From contig CP137670.1 of assembly GCA_037976565.1 (NCBI GenBank), positions 12,114,600 through 12,178,599 on the forward strand: DNA of 64,000 bases, written 5' to 3'. How positions within the stretch are numbered: the stretch's first letter is position 1; the number at the start of each line of letters is the position of its first letter. The translations under genes and the position numbers were made by a program. The stretch is from Mesocentrotus franciscanus (taxonomy: Eukaryota; Echinodermata; Echinoidea; Camarodonta; Strongylocentrotidae). A model generated the notes under the pieces. The model was given only the letters and a program-made list of their open reading frames with translations. It had not been told where the DNA came from and did not search any database. Positions 47,813-58,529 of the stretch are shown one piece after another.

Positions 47813-48418
47813 AACATTTACATCCACGGAAACGGGACAATAACACTAATTCGGCTATTAATGAGCCTTGTGGAATCTCGGACAGACTGGGTTCGATGTG
47901 ACAATGGAATTATTATAACACAAAAAGTTGAGGAACAGCGTGTTGTAACGTGAGTTACATATTCAGATATATACGCCTTCATTTTGGGATTCACATTAAA
48001 CTTGAAACTTATTTAATTGCTGACAAACTAGAACCATATTTAAATTAATGATTGATTTTGATGTACTAGTATACGTCGTACATAATTGTTAAGCTAGCAG
48101 AGGGTGGAGTCAGAGCCACTCGGTCGCACAGTAGCCTCAGAACTACAAAGTGGGCCATAGGGAATTTTCCCCGACAAAGGAAATATAATTATTTTGCTCG
48201 TTAAACTAAGCCACAATGGCAATATTGTCGGGTTTTCGCCTCTATCACTGTCTGGCTAGCAGCAGGAATAATAACATAAGATTACAATATGTTACGGATT
48301 GAATCCATGATAAATACATGATAATAGTTAGTTAAACAGCATGGGTCCATAGATGGTAAGGAAGCAACCATGGCAAACCACGCCCAACCCCACAAAAAAA
48401 AAAAAAAAAAATGTGGGT
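47813..48418. other. Non-coding stretch before B1
   Basis: Probably the 3' untranslated part of the element. It includes a poly-A run at 48394-48410. No ORF of note. Confidence 0.45.
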
Positions 48419-49238
48419 GGAGGATTTCTTTTACTCGTGATTATTCCATGGTTGGTTCCGATTATCACCACTTCTTATATATGCGCTGGTATAGTAGCAC
48501 CGGGATAACATTGGGGATACTGCAGGAGATACTATCCTGTCGGTGGGTCACGTAAACCCCAGGTATCTGGGGTGATCGGAGGAGTTACTACCCTTCCGCT
48601 GATCGCGTGACTCGAGACCCCACAAATATAGTGTTTCCATAACTATGTTATTTATGCATTGATGATTTTGTGAGTATTGAAAAGTTGTGGGGATCATCCG
48701 TAGGAGATACTATCCTACCGGCAGGTCACGTAAACCCCAGGGACCTGGGGTGATCGGAGGAATTACTATCCTTCCGCTGATCGCGTGACTCGAGATCCCA
48801 CAAATATAGTGTTTCCATAACTATGTTATTTATGCATTGATGATTTTGTGAGTATTGAAAAGTTGTGGGGATCATCCGTAGGAGATACTATCCTACCGGC
48901 AGGTCACGTAAACCCCAGGGACCTGGGGTGATCGGAAGGAGTTACTATCCCTCCGCTGATCACGTGACCGGAGATCCCTACAATTTTGAGTTTCACTCAT
49001 GGTACATGTACCCTTAAGATTGTTGAATCATATCACGTTTATACATTATTGTCGAATTGTTTATGGTGGACCCTCTTTATTGTGGTTATAAGATTTTGTT
49101 ATTGCTTTTATGCATGTTACTTGTTTTACTTTGACTTTCCTACTTTACATGTTTTGAGGAAAAGGACTCCTAGTTTCGGAGCGGAATAAATGTCGAGCAA
49201 ACTGCAAATCAGTCTAAAGTTGTCTTCTTCCTAGAATA
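48419..49238 (+). repeat. Ngaro-like split direct repeat B1
   Basis: About 820 nt, almost identical to B2 at 49668-50486. It contains two to three internal copies of a unit of about 180 nt (GGAGATACTATCCTACCGGC ... TTGTGAGTATTGAAAAGTTG) with the palindromes CCCCAGG/CCTGGGG. The ORF 48986-49189 recurs in B2 only because the DNA does. Confidence 0.88.
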
Positions 49239-49512
49239 ACGTGATCATAATAAATGATCAGAGTCATTCTGGGAGAGTCAAGGATAGACAAAACAATTGC
49301 TGGCATAGGCCAGAAATAGCGCGCGCCTTTACAGCTGTTTAAGCGGTGCCTTTGTGGGACAGCGACATGTGAAATTTACCTCTGTAAAGAAACCGAAAAT
49401 GCGCACAGCCAGTGAATCTACAACGGTGGAGTTATGCGCGCAGTAAGCGTGGGAACGCCGTGTGCAAGATTTTCTCACTTTCGACTTTATCTCCGCTCGG
49501 AGAAGTCCTTTT
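49235..49512 (+). repeat. Ngaro-like split direct repeat A2
   Basis: Second copy of A1, directly joined to B1 with four bases of overlap (AATA). Confidence 0.9.
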
Positions 49513-49667
49513 TCCCCGGCCCACCCACCCCTCTTTAGTTTAAGTAGAGTTGAAGAAGTAAACTACTTAAAGTTGATTGAGGATTAACAAATTGGAAGTA
49601 CAATGTTGTTTTGAGTGATATAACGAATTGTATGTATTTAATATCATGGTAACACGGGGTTGACTGG

Positions 49668-50486
49668 GGAGGATTTCTTTACTCGTGATTATTCCATGGT
49701 TGGTTCCGATTATCACCACTTCTTATATATGCGCTGGTATAGTAGCACCGGGATAACATTGGGGATACTGCAGGAGATACTATCCTGTCGGTGGGTCACG
49801 TAAACCCCAGGTATCTGGGGTGATCGGAGGAGTTACTACCCTTCCGCTGATCGCGTGACTCGAGACCCCACAAATATAGTGTTTCCATAACTATGTTATT
49901 TATGCATTGATGATTTTGTGAGTATTGAAAAGTTGTGGGGATCATCCGTAGGAGATACTATCCTACCGGCAGGTCACGTAAACCCCAGGGACCTGGGGTG
50001 ATCGGAGGAATTACTATCCTTCCGCTGATCGCGTGACTCGAGATCCCACAAATATAGTGTTTCCATAACTATGTTATTTATGCATTGATGATTTTGTGAG
50101 TATTGAAAAGTTGTGGGGATCATCCGTAGGAGATACTATCCTACCGGCAGGTCACGTAAACCCCAGGGACCTGGGGTGATCGGAAGGAGTTACTATCCCT
50201 CCGCTGATCACGTGACCGGAGATCCCTACAATTTTGAGTTTCACTCATGGTACATGTACCCTTAAGATTGTTGAATCATATCACGTTTATACATTATTGT
50301 CGAATTGTTTATGGTGGACCCTCTTTATTGTGGTTATAAGATTTTGTTATTGCTTTTATGCATGTTACTTGTTTGACTTTGACTTTCCTACTTTACATGT
50401 TTTGAGGAAAAGGACTCCTAGTTTCGGAGCGGAATAAATGTCGAGCAAACTGCAAATCAGTCTAAAGTTGTCTTCTTCCTAGAATA
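49668..50486 (+). repeat. Ngaro-like split direct repeat B2
   Basis: Second copy of B1; its end AGAATA marks the right end of the element. Separated from A2 by 155 nt not found elsewhere in the window. Confidence 0.88.
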
Positions 50487-50946
50487 CCGTGCGCGGGGTT
50501 TAGAGTGAGGCAATAGATTAAACATTTAGCCTGACGGTAGTGAAGTAATAGAAATAAGTGAAGAGAAGATGAAAAAACAGGCACTGAAAATGTATGAGAT
50601 GTCATGGGACATCGTCTGCTTGTGCAAATCGTGTTCAACATGTGACGTCACACATCTCAGCAGCGATCGGAGAGCTTTTCAGGTGCTATGCCGGGGTTTC
50701 CAAGCATTGAATTTTGATACCCTTGTCCAATCAAAGTTTCACCTTTGCAATAATGACAAACAAGTTAGTTTTTAAAATCAATGAACTTTCTCTTTAAATC
50801 TATCGAGAGAATGGACATCTTCTCATACGTTTAGTTATAACATTTAATAAACAATATAATATGACACATTATAGGCCCATATTGGAGTAGAACTGAAGCA
50901 GAGAGGTATACACACCATCAATAGTGGTAATAGAGTGTGACATGGA

Positions 50947-52219
50947 TTACAGTGATACCTTGATAAAATACAACTCTTTGTCACAAGCAAACGCGAGCAT
51001 GTCCGGAGAGAGGGAAACCAAGTAACACCAACCCCAACTATATGTAAGCTTCAGATTAAGTACATTGAACTCAACTCTCTCCTTCAGGTTCAGACCATCA
51101 AGGTCATAAAGCCTGATCGCCACGTTACCATTCTCACAATCAAAACTCGCTACATACACCCTGTCATGATCATCCACGGCAGCATACAGCTAGACGTCGT
51201 CTGGAGCTTGTACAGACTTACCAGCATTCCCATCCCTGTCATAGACCGTTATCACGCTTGGATTGGTGTTATAACATGAACTCGTGACGAGCAAACCCGA
51301 CCTGGTAGAAGATACCTGGCATGTCGTGTTGTGTTTTGTTTGAACAGTGTGTGTGAGAGTGGATCCAGTTGGGTCATAGATAAAGACTTGGTTTTCAATG
51401 CGTGCGATGAGGATTTCATCTGATGGACTTCTGTTTAGTTTGAGAGAATAAATAGCGTATTGCCTGTTCATGTGAATAGTTGATTTCCTGGATCCATTGG
51501 GAGAATATATGTGTGCTTCAAAGATACCCGTCGATATGCATAACGACCTGTCTTGTTGAAACACAAGATCATAACAGGTCATGTTATTTGGTATGTTTGC
51601 ATACTGCTCCTGTTTACCAGCTGCATCAATGATATCTATACCATGTGCATCAGTATATCCGATAGTTACACTGTCATCAGAGTACGCGGTCATACCCCCA
51701 TCCGTTCACGTAGACCTACACACAGAATGATTTGCAACTTGGGATCTGATTCTGAGATGCTCCCGATGTCCAGACGAGTATCATCTGCAGGCTTGAACCT
51801 CTTCTCCTGTGCTTTCTTCATAAGGGCTGCCGCAGAAGTGTGATCAATAGCCTTCTTCAGCATGGCATCCAGCTCCTCACAGAGCAAGGTATGAGCAGAC
51901 AAACTGTCCGTCTCAAGACGACCCAGTCTGTCATTAGCTACCAGTGTTATTGAACTACAAATACTCTTGACCCTCTTTCGATCGTTGGATTTCAAGACGT
52001 TGAGTTCGTCATCAAAACTCCGCTTGACTGCATTGATGTGCTCGATGAGATTTCGATGATTTTCTTCAAGCTCTTTGGCCTTGATGATGTAGGCTTGACT
52101 GACATCGTCCAGTAATCTCTGCACGGCAGTGTATACTTCATGGCGTTGTACTTCCACATTCTGAATGTTCTTCTCCAGTTCTGATTTCTTAGTGGCACAA
52201 CGCTGGACTACGCGTTCGC
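50947..52219 (-). pseudogene. TRIM gene 3, coiled-coil/propeller exon, broken
   Basis: Paralogue of the intact exon 34085-35347, on the same strand, paired with the RING exon 58530-59165. Three lesions are visible by comparison. One base is missing at the exon start (about 52211), so the frame after the acceptor runs into TAG. One base is missing in a C run (about 51697), shifting frame between the coiled coil and the propeller. A TAG stands at 51192-51190 where the paralogues have TAC (Tyr). Between these points the sequence is well kept, ending FIKVSL. It cannot encode a full-length TRIM protein. Confidence 0.85.
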
Positions 52220-52479
52220 CTAAACAAAACAAATATTATAGAGCAATGAAAAGAACATTTGTAGAATGAGATGAACCCGAACTACATGGAGCTTGTTTGA
52301 AAATTAAAAACCGGATTTTGCGCGCGCCTAATGTTTCACAAAAGTTAGAACCACGACCCTCTATTATATATCATACGAGGACAGAGGAATTGAATACTTT
52401 GTTTTTTCTGCTTTCTCAAAAGGCAATCCAACCAAATAAGTACATTTCTATGAATGCAGTAATATCAGATAAACAGAAA

Positions 52480-52740
52480 TAGTAATAGTATTATTATAAT
52501 AATGATAATAATCATCGTCATAATTATAATAATGATAAATGATAATACATATTATTAATAACAATAATAAAAGAAAAATAATGATAATAAGAAAAATAAT
52601 GATACTATTACTTCTTTTACCAATTGTGGTGATGATGATGATGATGACGATGATGATGATGATGATGATGATTATTTTTGTGAACATTATTACTATTATT
52701 ATTATTATCATAATTACTATTTCTTATTATATACCTCACT
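52480..52740. repeat. ATA/ATG/ATT microsatellite patch, unit 3
   Basis: Continues at 53826-53900 beyond an insertion that has split it. Same patch as in units 1 and 2. Confidence 0.8.
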
Positions 52741-53840
52741 TAAGAAATCCAGCCATCTGATTGGTCGAAATTGCAGTCGTTGTTTTAACCATTCCCGTAA
52801 ATAAACGAAAAATGCCAAACCCATGTAATAGTTCGAGGGTAAAATCCCGGCAAAATTCCAGTTACCGGGAAAATAGTTCAGTCTTGCTGAAATACCCATA
52901 GGTTCAGTGTTAAAAATTGGTTTGAGCGATCGCGGATACCATACGTGTGCGAAGAATTGGTCGCTAGCTTAATTTACCATTTTTTTAGCGCAGACGACCG
53001 TACGGCAATCTCGATCGTAGTGAATTCCAAACAAGGCAAAAATGGCTTGATTAATTCTGCTGACAGCAAGAACACCAAAAATTCCGTGAAATTCTCCATG
53101 AAAATATTCGAAGACTTCCTGCAAGTTATCAACACAGCACAGACCTCGATAGCGTAGTCGTAGAGTCTAAACAAACTTTCAAATTCGGAGCTGGACAATG
53201 ATATTAATTAGTAAGTTAATGGATCTAATTAGTAATACTTGATGTGTTTATGGTGTCTGTTTGAATGGTACAAATGATACGGATTTAGAAATGTAAGGTC
53301 TAATATGATTGTCAAATCCAGTCAGTGGATTCCCACACATTAATTGTTGGGTAGAGGGGTCTAGAGAACTATAGACCGAAAGCTTCAGTCTCTGATATCG
53401 ACGGTTGTTCCGCTGAGATTGCATCTGGCTCCTCTGAATGGGAATGTCAACAAATGTCAGTTTTATTAAAGAATGACCCATACCAGACGGTTATTTCTGT
53501 CTAAGAGATCTAGACTAGGTCTACTGAGTATTAAACTTTACCGCACCACGGTATACGTAGTCTAGACTAGATTCTAGACCCTATGTGTATTTAGTATTTA
53601 TTTCTGGTCTTCCTGTTCTACCAGTTGATTAGTAAGTTGACTCTTTTTTCGGCATATAAAAGTATTAATGACTGCTTTAATATGCGAGAAATAGTTGTTT
53701 TTATACGCTCTCGGGAAGGTTACAATTGGGCTATTGCCCTCGGCACGCCTCGGGCAATAGCACAATTGTAACCTTCCCTTGAGCGTATAAAAACAACTAT
53801 TTCTCTCAAAGCAGTCATTAATACTTTACTATTATTATTA
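52735..53840. mobile_element. Palindrome-bearing insertion, copy A
   Basis: It starts TATATACCTCACTTAAGAAA, with ATCTGATTGGTCGAAATTG just inside, and ends with the 165-nt palindrome 53661-53825. It splits the microsatellite patch. The ends are unlike each other, so it is not a classical TIR transposon. Confidence 0.6.
53661..53825. repeat. Long palindrome, copy A
   Basis: Arms of about 80 nt, including AGTATTAATGACTGCTTT, TTTTTATACGCTC, GGGAAGGTTACAATTG and CTATTGCCCT, each mirrored on the right, around the centre CGGCACGCCTCG. Only a few mismatches. Confidence 0.85.
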
Positions 53841-54199
53841 TTGTTATTACTATTGATGAAAAATTATTATTATTATAATCATCGTCATCATAATCACAAA
53901 GAAAAATATTTCTGTATTGTTATTTTGATGCAGATAACGATTGCTACATGTATGGGCCCTTTTGCACAAATACTAAATGATGAAGGTTTACTGATTCCTT
54001 ACATTATTTTATTTATATGATTTTCGTGGATTGAATTTTTCAGTTCCTAAAAAAGTGTAGCTACGAAGTTATCTGGATAATCTGGGCAGGTTCCCCTTTC
54101 ACCCATTAGAAGGTAAACCACAAAATGGAGGAGATAACGAAGAGACAAAGAGATTGAGAGAAACAGAAAAACGGGGAGAGAAGATGGAATAATATATAT

Positions 54200-54979
54200 T
54201 ATATACCTCACTTTAGAAATCTAGCCATCTGATTGATCGAAATTGGAGTCGTGATTTTAAGCCATGCCCCACTCACACCCACTCACAGGGAATATCAAGT
54301 ATTTTGTACCCTCATCCTCATTCTCCAACGATCCCCATTGGTTTACTTAGTTTGTGCGGAGTGCGCGCGGCATTCCATACAATTTTGGTGCGATTAATTT
54401 GGTTGCTACAAACACAGTGCAGACGACCGCCGATCTCGATTGTAGCTAGGCCTAGATCTACATGTAATGACGAGATGACGCCCCTTTGGAAATATAGAGA
54501 TAAACCTGCTCTTTCATATGACACCTCATTTTTTGAGTATCACTTTCAGGATCACAAGCAATAAGGGTTTGAATCTTGATTTTTAATTTATTACTTTCAC
54601 CAATTTGGTATGATCGCGCAATGCACGTACTACTACTAGACGTAGACTGCATAGGGATATATGCGTGCAATCTTAATGGCCAACCAAGCAGGGAGCTGAG
54701 ACTGCAAGTTTATCAACACAGGCTTCGATAGCGTAAACAAACATGATTACCATGCATGATTGACCAGTAAGTCGCACACAATTGTATACTATGACCCTGT
54801 TTTCAGTATATAAAAGTTATAATGAATGCTTTAATATTCGAGGCATAGTTGTTTTTTGGCTCTCGGGGAGGTTACATCGTGCTATCACCCCTCGGCACGC
54901 CTCGGGGTGATAGCACGATGTAACCTCCCCTTGAGCAATAAAAACAACTATGCCTCTCATAGCAGTCATTATCACTATA
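54200..54979. mobile_element. Palindrome-bearing insertion, copy B
   Basis: It starts TATATACCTCACTTTAGAAA and ends with palindrome 54821-54972, followed at once by a TTAA MITE. Same family as copies A and C. The paralogous introns lack it (near 37160). Confidence 0.6.
54821..54972. repeat. Long palindrome, copy B
   Basis: Arms GAGGTTACATCGTGCTATCA and TGATAGCACGATGTAACCTC, plus outer GAGGCATAGTTGTTTTT and its complement. Centre CTCGGCACGCCTCGG, as in copy A. Confidence 0.85.
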
Positions 54980-55174
54980 TTAAAGCCCCACTGTACTACT
55001 TGTAGCTACTTGCTCCCTCTATATAGAAAACAATGCCTAAGTGGTGCCTGTTGGTCCCCATGATCCTCTTTTTCTTATGTTAATTGAGAGCTGAGTTGAT
55101 GAGATAACCACCTGTCAGTGACCACGCTAATCCCTCTAATCCTTCCTGGCCAAACTAGTGCAAAGGGGCTTTAA
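54980..55174. mobile_element. TTAA-flanked MITE
   Basis: TTAA at 54980-54983 and 55171-55174, with ends AGCCCCACTG and (other strand) AGCCCCTTTGC. It matches the inverted fragment at 14400-14515. Confidence 0.7.
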
Positions 55175-56297
55175 GTAAAGTGCTCCGTTTATATCAAGCC
55201 TTGGCTTTTAGAGGCATCCTACGATTCCTATCCATTTATATTGTATTCTTATTAATATTACATGCTTTGTATATTTTATTTTAAATGGTTGAAAAAAATT
55301 AACTGAACTGAACTAAATTGAATTGAGATGATGATACTATGTACCCCTTCGTACCTTCCAGGCGCGCCGGAACCGTTCCAACTTAATTGGGGGCAAACAC
55401 TCTGGATTTTTGCAAGGATTTTGACTAATGTATAACTATGAAATATAGCTACGCTTACTACCTTCAAATACCCCCTCCCCTCCTAAGCGACAAACACAAT
55501 TTATCCTTTCAATCTTATGTTTCTTGATATTTATAAAGAATAGTGTTTTGAATTTTCAACAAAAGAAAGAGAAAAAAAGCATTGAATTCCTCTTTTTTGT
55601 AGTATTGGATTGGAATATAGCTTTGTGAAGCATATGTTGAGAAACACAGAAGCAGATTTAAGATTTTGCAAATTGAAGCATGCGTAGAGTTATAATCTTT
55701 TATATTGACATAACATACCTCATATAAAAGTGTTTCTATAATATTAATGATCATATATCTCGACAGAAAGTTTACTATTACGCGAGGTAGTGTAGTGACC
55801 GATCGAAACGATTGCTTTTGTGAAATTGAAAAGTGTAATCAAGTATAGTTTGAAACACCAAGAAAAATCCCAGCCTACTTCAAAATAATGATTTGCATAT
55901 GCGAGCAGCAGAAAGAGCTTCATGTATTGTGAGAGGGTGTGGCGAAAGTGTTTTTCCACTCTCTTTACTACAGAGAAGCATTGGTTTTCTCGTTCTACCC
56001 GCTTCAAGACCATGTAAAGTAGACAGGGCTCGTACAATGATAAGAAATATTCCAACTATCAAAATGCGAGGAAGCCTAGTGACCGCGAGGAAAAAGATAG
56101 CGTTTAAAAAAGTTGAAACCGTATTTTAGAACACTTAAAAGCTTTTCTATTCTGCAATATTATCAAATGTAATTGTGCTAAATTGTCTAGCGCGGCGGTG
56201 GGGCCATTGCCTGCTCCCCCTTGATAGGGGCCTTGGCGTAGAGTGTTTTGTGTTGTCTATCTACAGCAGATTACTATACATTGTTATACTTCATAGC

Positions 56298-57872
56298 CAG
56301 GGGCGGCCGAGTGACTTCCAAAGTGGGGGGCACCAAGAAAAAGGGCACCTACAAGGGAAATCTCAAAGCGAAAATATACATTTTTTAGACATTGGTATAT
56401 ACCCCTACATTGTGATTACATTATCAGGGATGATTTCAATATTTGTTTCACTTTATACACCATACAAGATATTGCTTAAGCATCATACTTTGCAGTTTGA
56501 TGTGATGGTCTTAAAAATTATTTGCGAGCGAGCGAAGCGAGCGAGGAAAAAAATTAAGATTTGTGAGGTCGCAGTGCGAAAAATTACATCTTATAAAGAG
56601 GAAAAAACCCAATCCTGATGGGGTTATAAGCACATTCTCATAACGGAAGACTGAAAAGACCTTTGATAAGTAACATAAGTATATCATCTATAGATGCGTG
56701 CGAGCGTAGCGAGCGAGCTTTTAGGGAAATTGCACTTAGTCGCTTGAAATTAGGGGCGCGTTTAATGATGAGAGGAAAAGGGACACTTATCAGAAAAAAT
56801 GGAGTATGTGTCAAAGTACAAAGAGTAATTATCAGAGGTGAAAATGGGGCACTTCTTACACCCTCAAAAACAGGCACTCACCAGGGATGAAAAAAGTCAG
56901 TCATGAGAATAGGAAATGGGCATTTGTCAGATCAGATTTTGCTAGGGGCATTTATAAGAGGTGAAAAGGGGCATTTATGAAAAGGGGATAGGTCCCTTAA
57001 TAGAAAAGAAAAGGGGCACGTATCATTGTTAAAAGGGAAATTATCAGAGGCAAAAGAGGCACCTGAAAAGGGGCAATGACCAGATATAGAAAGGGGCACT
57101 TGTGTCAATGAAAAAGGGGCACTTATGATAAAGAAAAATGTGAATTAGTTGAAAAAAATGGGCACCGATCAGATTTTTAAAGGGGGCATTTATCGGAGGT
57201 GAAGGGGGCACTTATCTGAAGTGAAAAGGAGTATTTGCTCGTACTTGAAAAGGGTCATTTACTAGAGAAGGGGCACTTATGAGAAGGGGAAGGGACTCTT
57301 TTTTTAATGGGGCACTTATCATTAGGAAAAGGGGCACTTATTAGGAAGGACAGGGGGCACATGTGAAAATATAAGGTGCGCTTATCCGATATAAAATGGG
57401 GGTAGTTATTAAAAGGGAAAGGGGCACTTCTTACAAAGGAAAAGGGGCACTTGTCAAAGTAAAAGAGGCACCTCTCAGATTTGAATAGGGCGATTATCAA
57501 AGGTGAAGGGAGCACTTATCAAAAGTAAAAAGAGGCACTTCTCGTACCTGAAAAAGGGGCACTTACTAGAGATTAAAAAGGGCACTTATGAGAATGGAAA
57601 ATGGACACTTATTGCAAGGAAAATGGGAAGTAAAAGGGGCACGTGTCCAAATAATAGGGGCACTTATCAATGTTGAAAAGGGAAAGGGGCACTTTTACAA
57701 ATTAATAAGGGCACTTGTGAATGTGAAAGGGGCACTATTGCTATGTAAAAAGGGGCACTTCTTACAAAGTTAAAAGGGCACTTTTCTATGTAAAAAGGGG
57801 CACTTTTTGGATGCTTGAAAAAGTGGGAGGGCACTGTGCCCCCCTGCCCCCCCCCCGGGAGGGCAGCCTCTG
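56298..57872. mobile_element. CAGGGGCGG element with minisatellite core, copy 2
   Basis: Ends CAGGGGCGGCC and (other strand) CAGAGGCTGCC. The flanks are TTCATAGC (56290-56297) and ATCATAGC (57873-57880), an 8-bp duplication with one change. The uninterrupted site ATATCATAGCTAGTTC is in gene 2 near 38911. The core is about 1.2 kb of degenerate GGGGCACTTATCAGAGGTGAA units. hAT-like by ends and duplication length; no transposase. Confidence 0.8.
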
Positions 57873-58114
57873 ATCATAGCTAGTTCATGCAATTTCCTCG
57901 ATTTTTTCTTTCTCTTACGAAGAGCTACATTAAGGGAGTCAATATGGATTACTGAAACATGCATTTTTGTATCTACTCAGAACTATTAAAAACTAATCGA
58001 TATACGGCGAAATTAAATCAGCTGCAACCTTGATAGAAAAATAAATCAGCCTCCTCGCTTTGATGCCGCTGGAAGAAAGGGTACATCTTTTAATTTACGA
58101 TGAAGCGTAGCGAC

Positions 58115-58375
58115 GGTGTGTTGGCTCAGTCAGTAGAGCGGTCGCCTCACAACCGGGAGGTCGTGGGTTCGAACCCCGGCCGCGTCATACCAAAAGACGT
58201 TAAAGATGGGAGTCGCTGCTACCTTGTTTGGCGTTCGACAATAAGGGGATAGAGCAATGTCGATCTGGCGCTGCTCAGTGGCTGCCGGGCTCACGATCAA
58301 TTGGGCACAAAGAATTTCCATTTTCGGTTTAATAAAATTTGGAGTGGACTATAAATTATTATCATTATCATTATC
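58115..58375 (+). repeat. tRNA-derived SINE, second family
   Basis: The tRNA-like head has box A (TTGGCTCAGTCAGTAGAGCG) and box B (GGTTCGAACCC), with a body unlike the SINEs in the first 6 kb and an ATTATCATTATCATTATCA tail. In gene 2 the same intron reads GCGACAGAGAGAGAATTTTAG without it (about 39148-39168). The cloverleaf is imperfect (acceptor mismatch, poor anticodon stem), so it is not a tRNA gene. Confidence 0.8.
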
Positions 58376-58529
58376 AATTTTAGAATTTGGAATGGTGACA
58401 CCTTGTTTTTTAGAACCTATTTGCAATGGTTATACCGCAAAATTAATGATATCAAACGTTTTTTCCAGCAAAGGTGCACCCCCTCCCCGCTTCTGGCGCC
58501 TTTGGTACCTTAAATCAAACCACGTTTAC

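Larger units (their letters stand above)
44377..50486 (+). mobile_element. Ngaro-like tyrosine-recombinase retroelement
   Basis: A 6.1-kb element with split direct repeats: A1 (44377-44655), internal genes, B1 (48419-49238), A2 (49235-49512), a 155-nt spacer and B2 (49668-50486). The outer ends and the B1/A2 junction share AATA, as expected when a tyrosine recombinase inserts a circular intermediate. It encodes a gag-like region, a tyrosine recombinase and an SGNH hydrolase. No reverse transcriptase or RNase H is visible between gag and recombinase. Frameshifts in gag and recombinase show that this copy is dead. Confidence 0.82.
43806..50797. mobile_element. TTAA-bounded insertion containing a retroelement
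   Basis: The inter-gene segment of the TRIM units is colinear up to GAGGCAGC and resumes at ATCTATCGAGAGAATGG. The paralogues (18735, 33940) read GAGGCAACTAAAATCTAACG without interruption. TTAA stands at both edges (43806-43809, 50794-50797), suggesting piggyBac-type insertion. Terminal inverted repeats are weak (GGTGCCGGTTCA versus AGAGAAAGTTCA). Only 567 nt on the left and about 310 nt on the right belong to this outer element; the rest is the Ngaro-like element. Confidence 0.55.
52220..58529 (-). other. Intron of TRIM gene 3 (pseudogene)
   Basis: It contains a microsatellite patch (52480-52740), two palindrome-bearing insertions (about 52735-53840 and 54200-54980), a TTAA MITE (54980-55174), a minisatellite-core element (56298-57872) and a tRNA-derived SINE (58115-58375). 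The remainder is colinear with the introns of genes 1 and 2. Confidence 0.75.

Noticed and set aside
48986..49189. 67-codon ORF found twice (also 50234-50437)
   Set aside because: It recurs because it lies in repeats B1 and B2; no protein family, and no conservation beyond the DNA identity.
44377..50486. DIRS-type element or Crypton
   Set aside because: Terminal repeats are split direct (A1, B1-A2-B2), not inverted as in DIRS; the gag-like motifs and repeat layout argue against a Crypton, though the missing RT leaves some doubt.
58117..58190. tRNA gene
   Set aside because: A and B boxes are present, but the acceptor and anticodon stems do not pair well and a SINE body with a simple-repeat tail follows.
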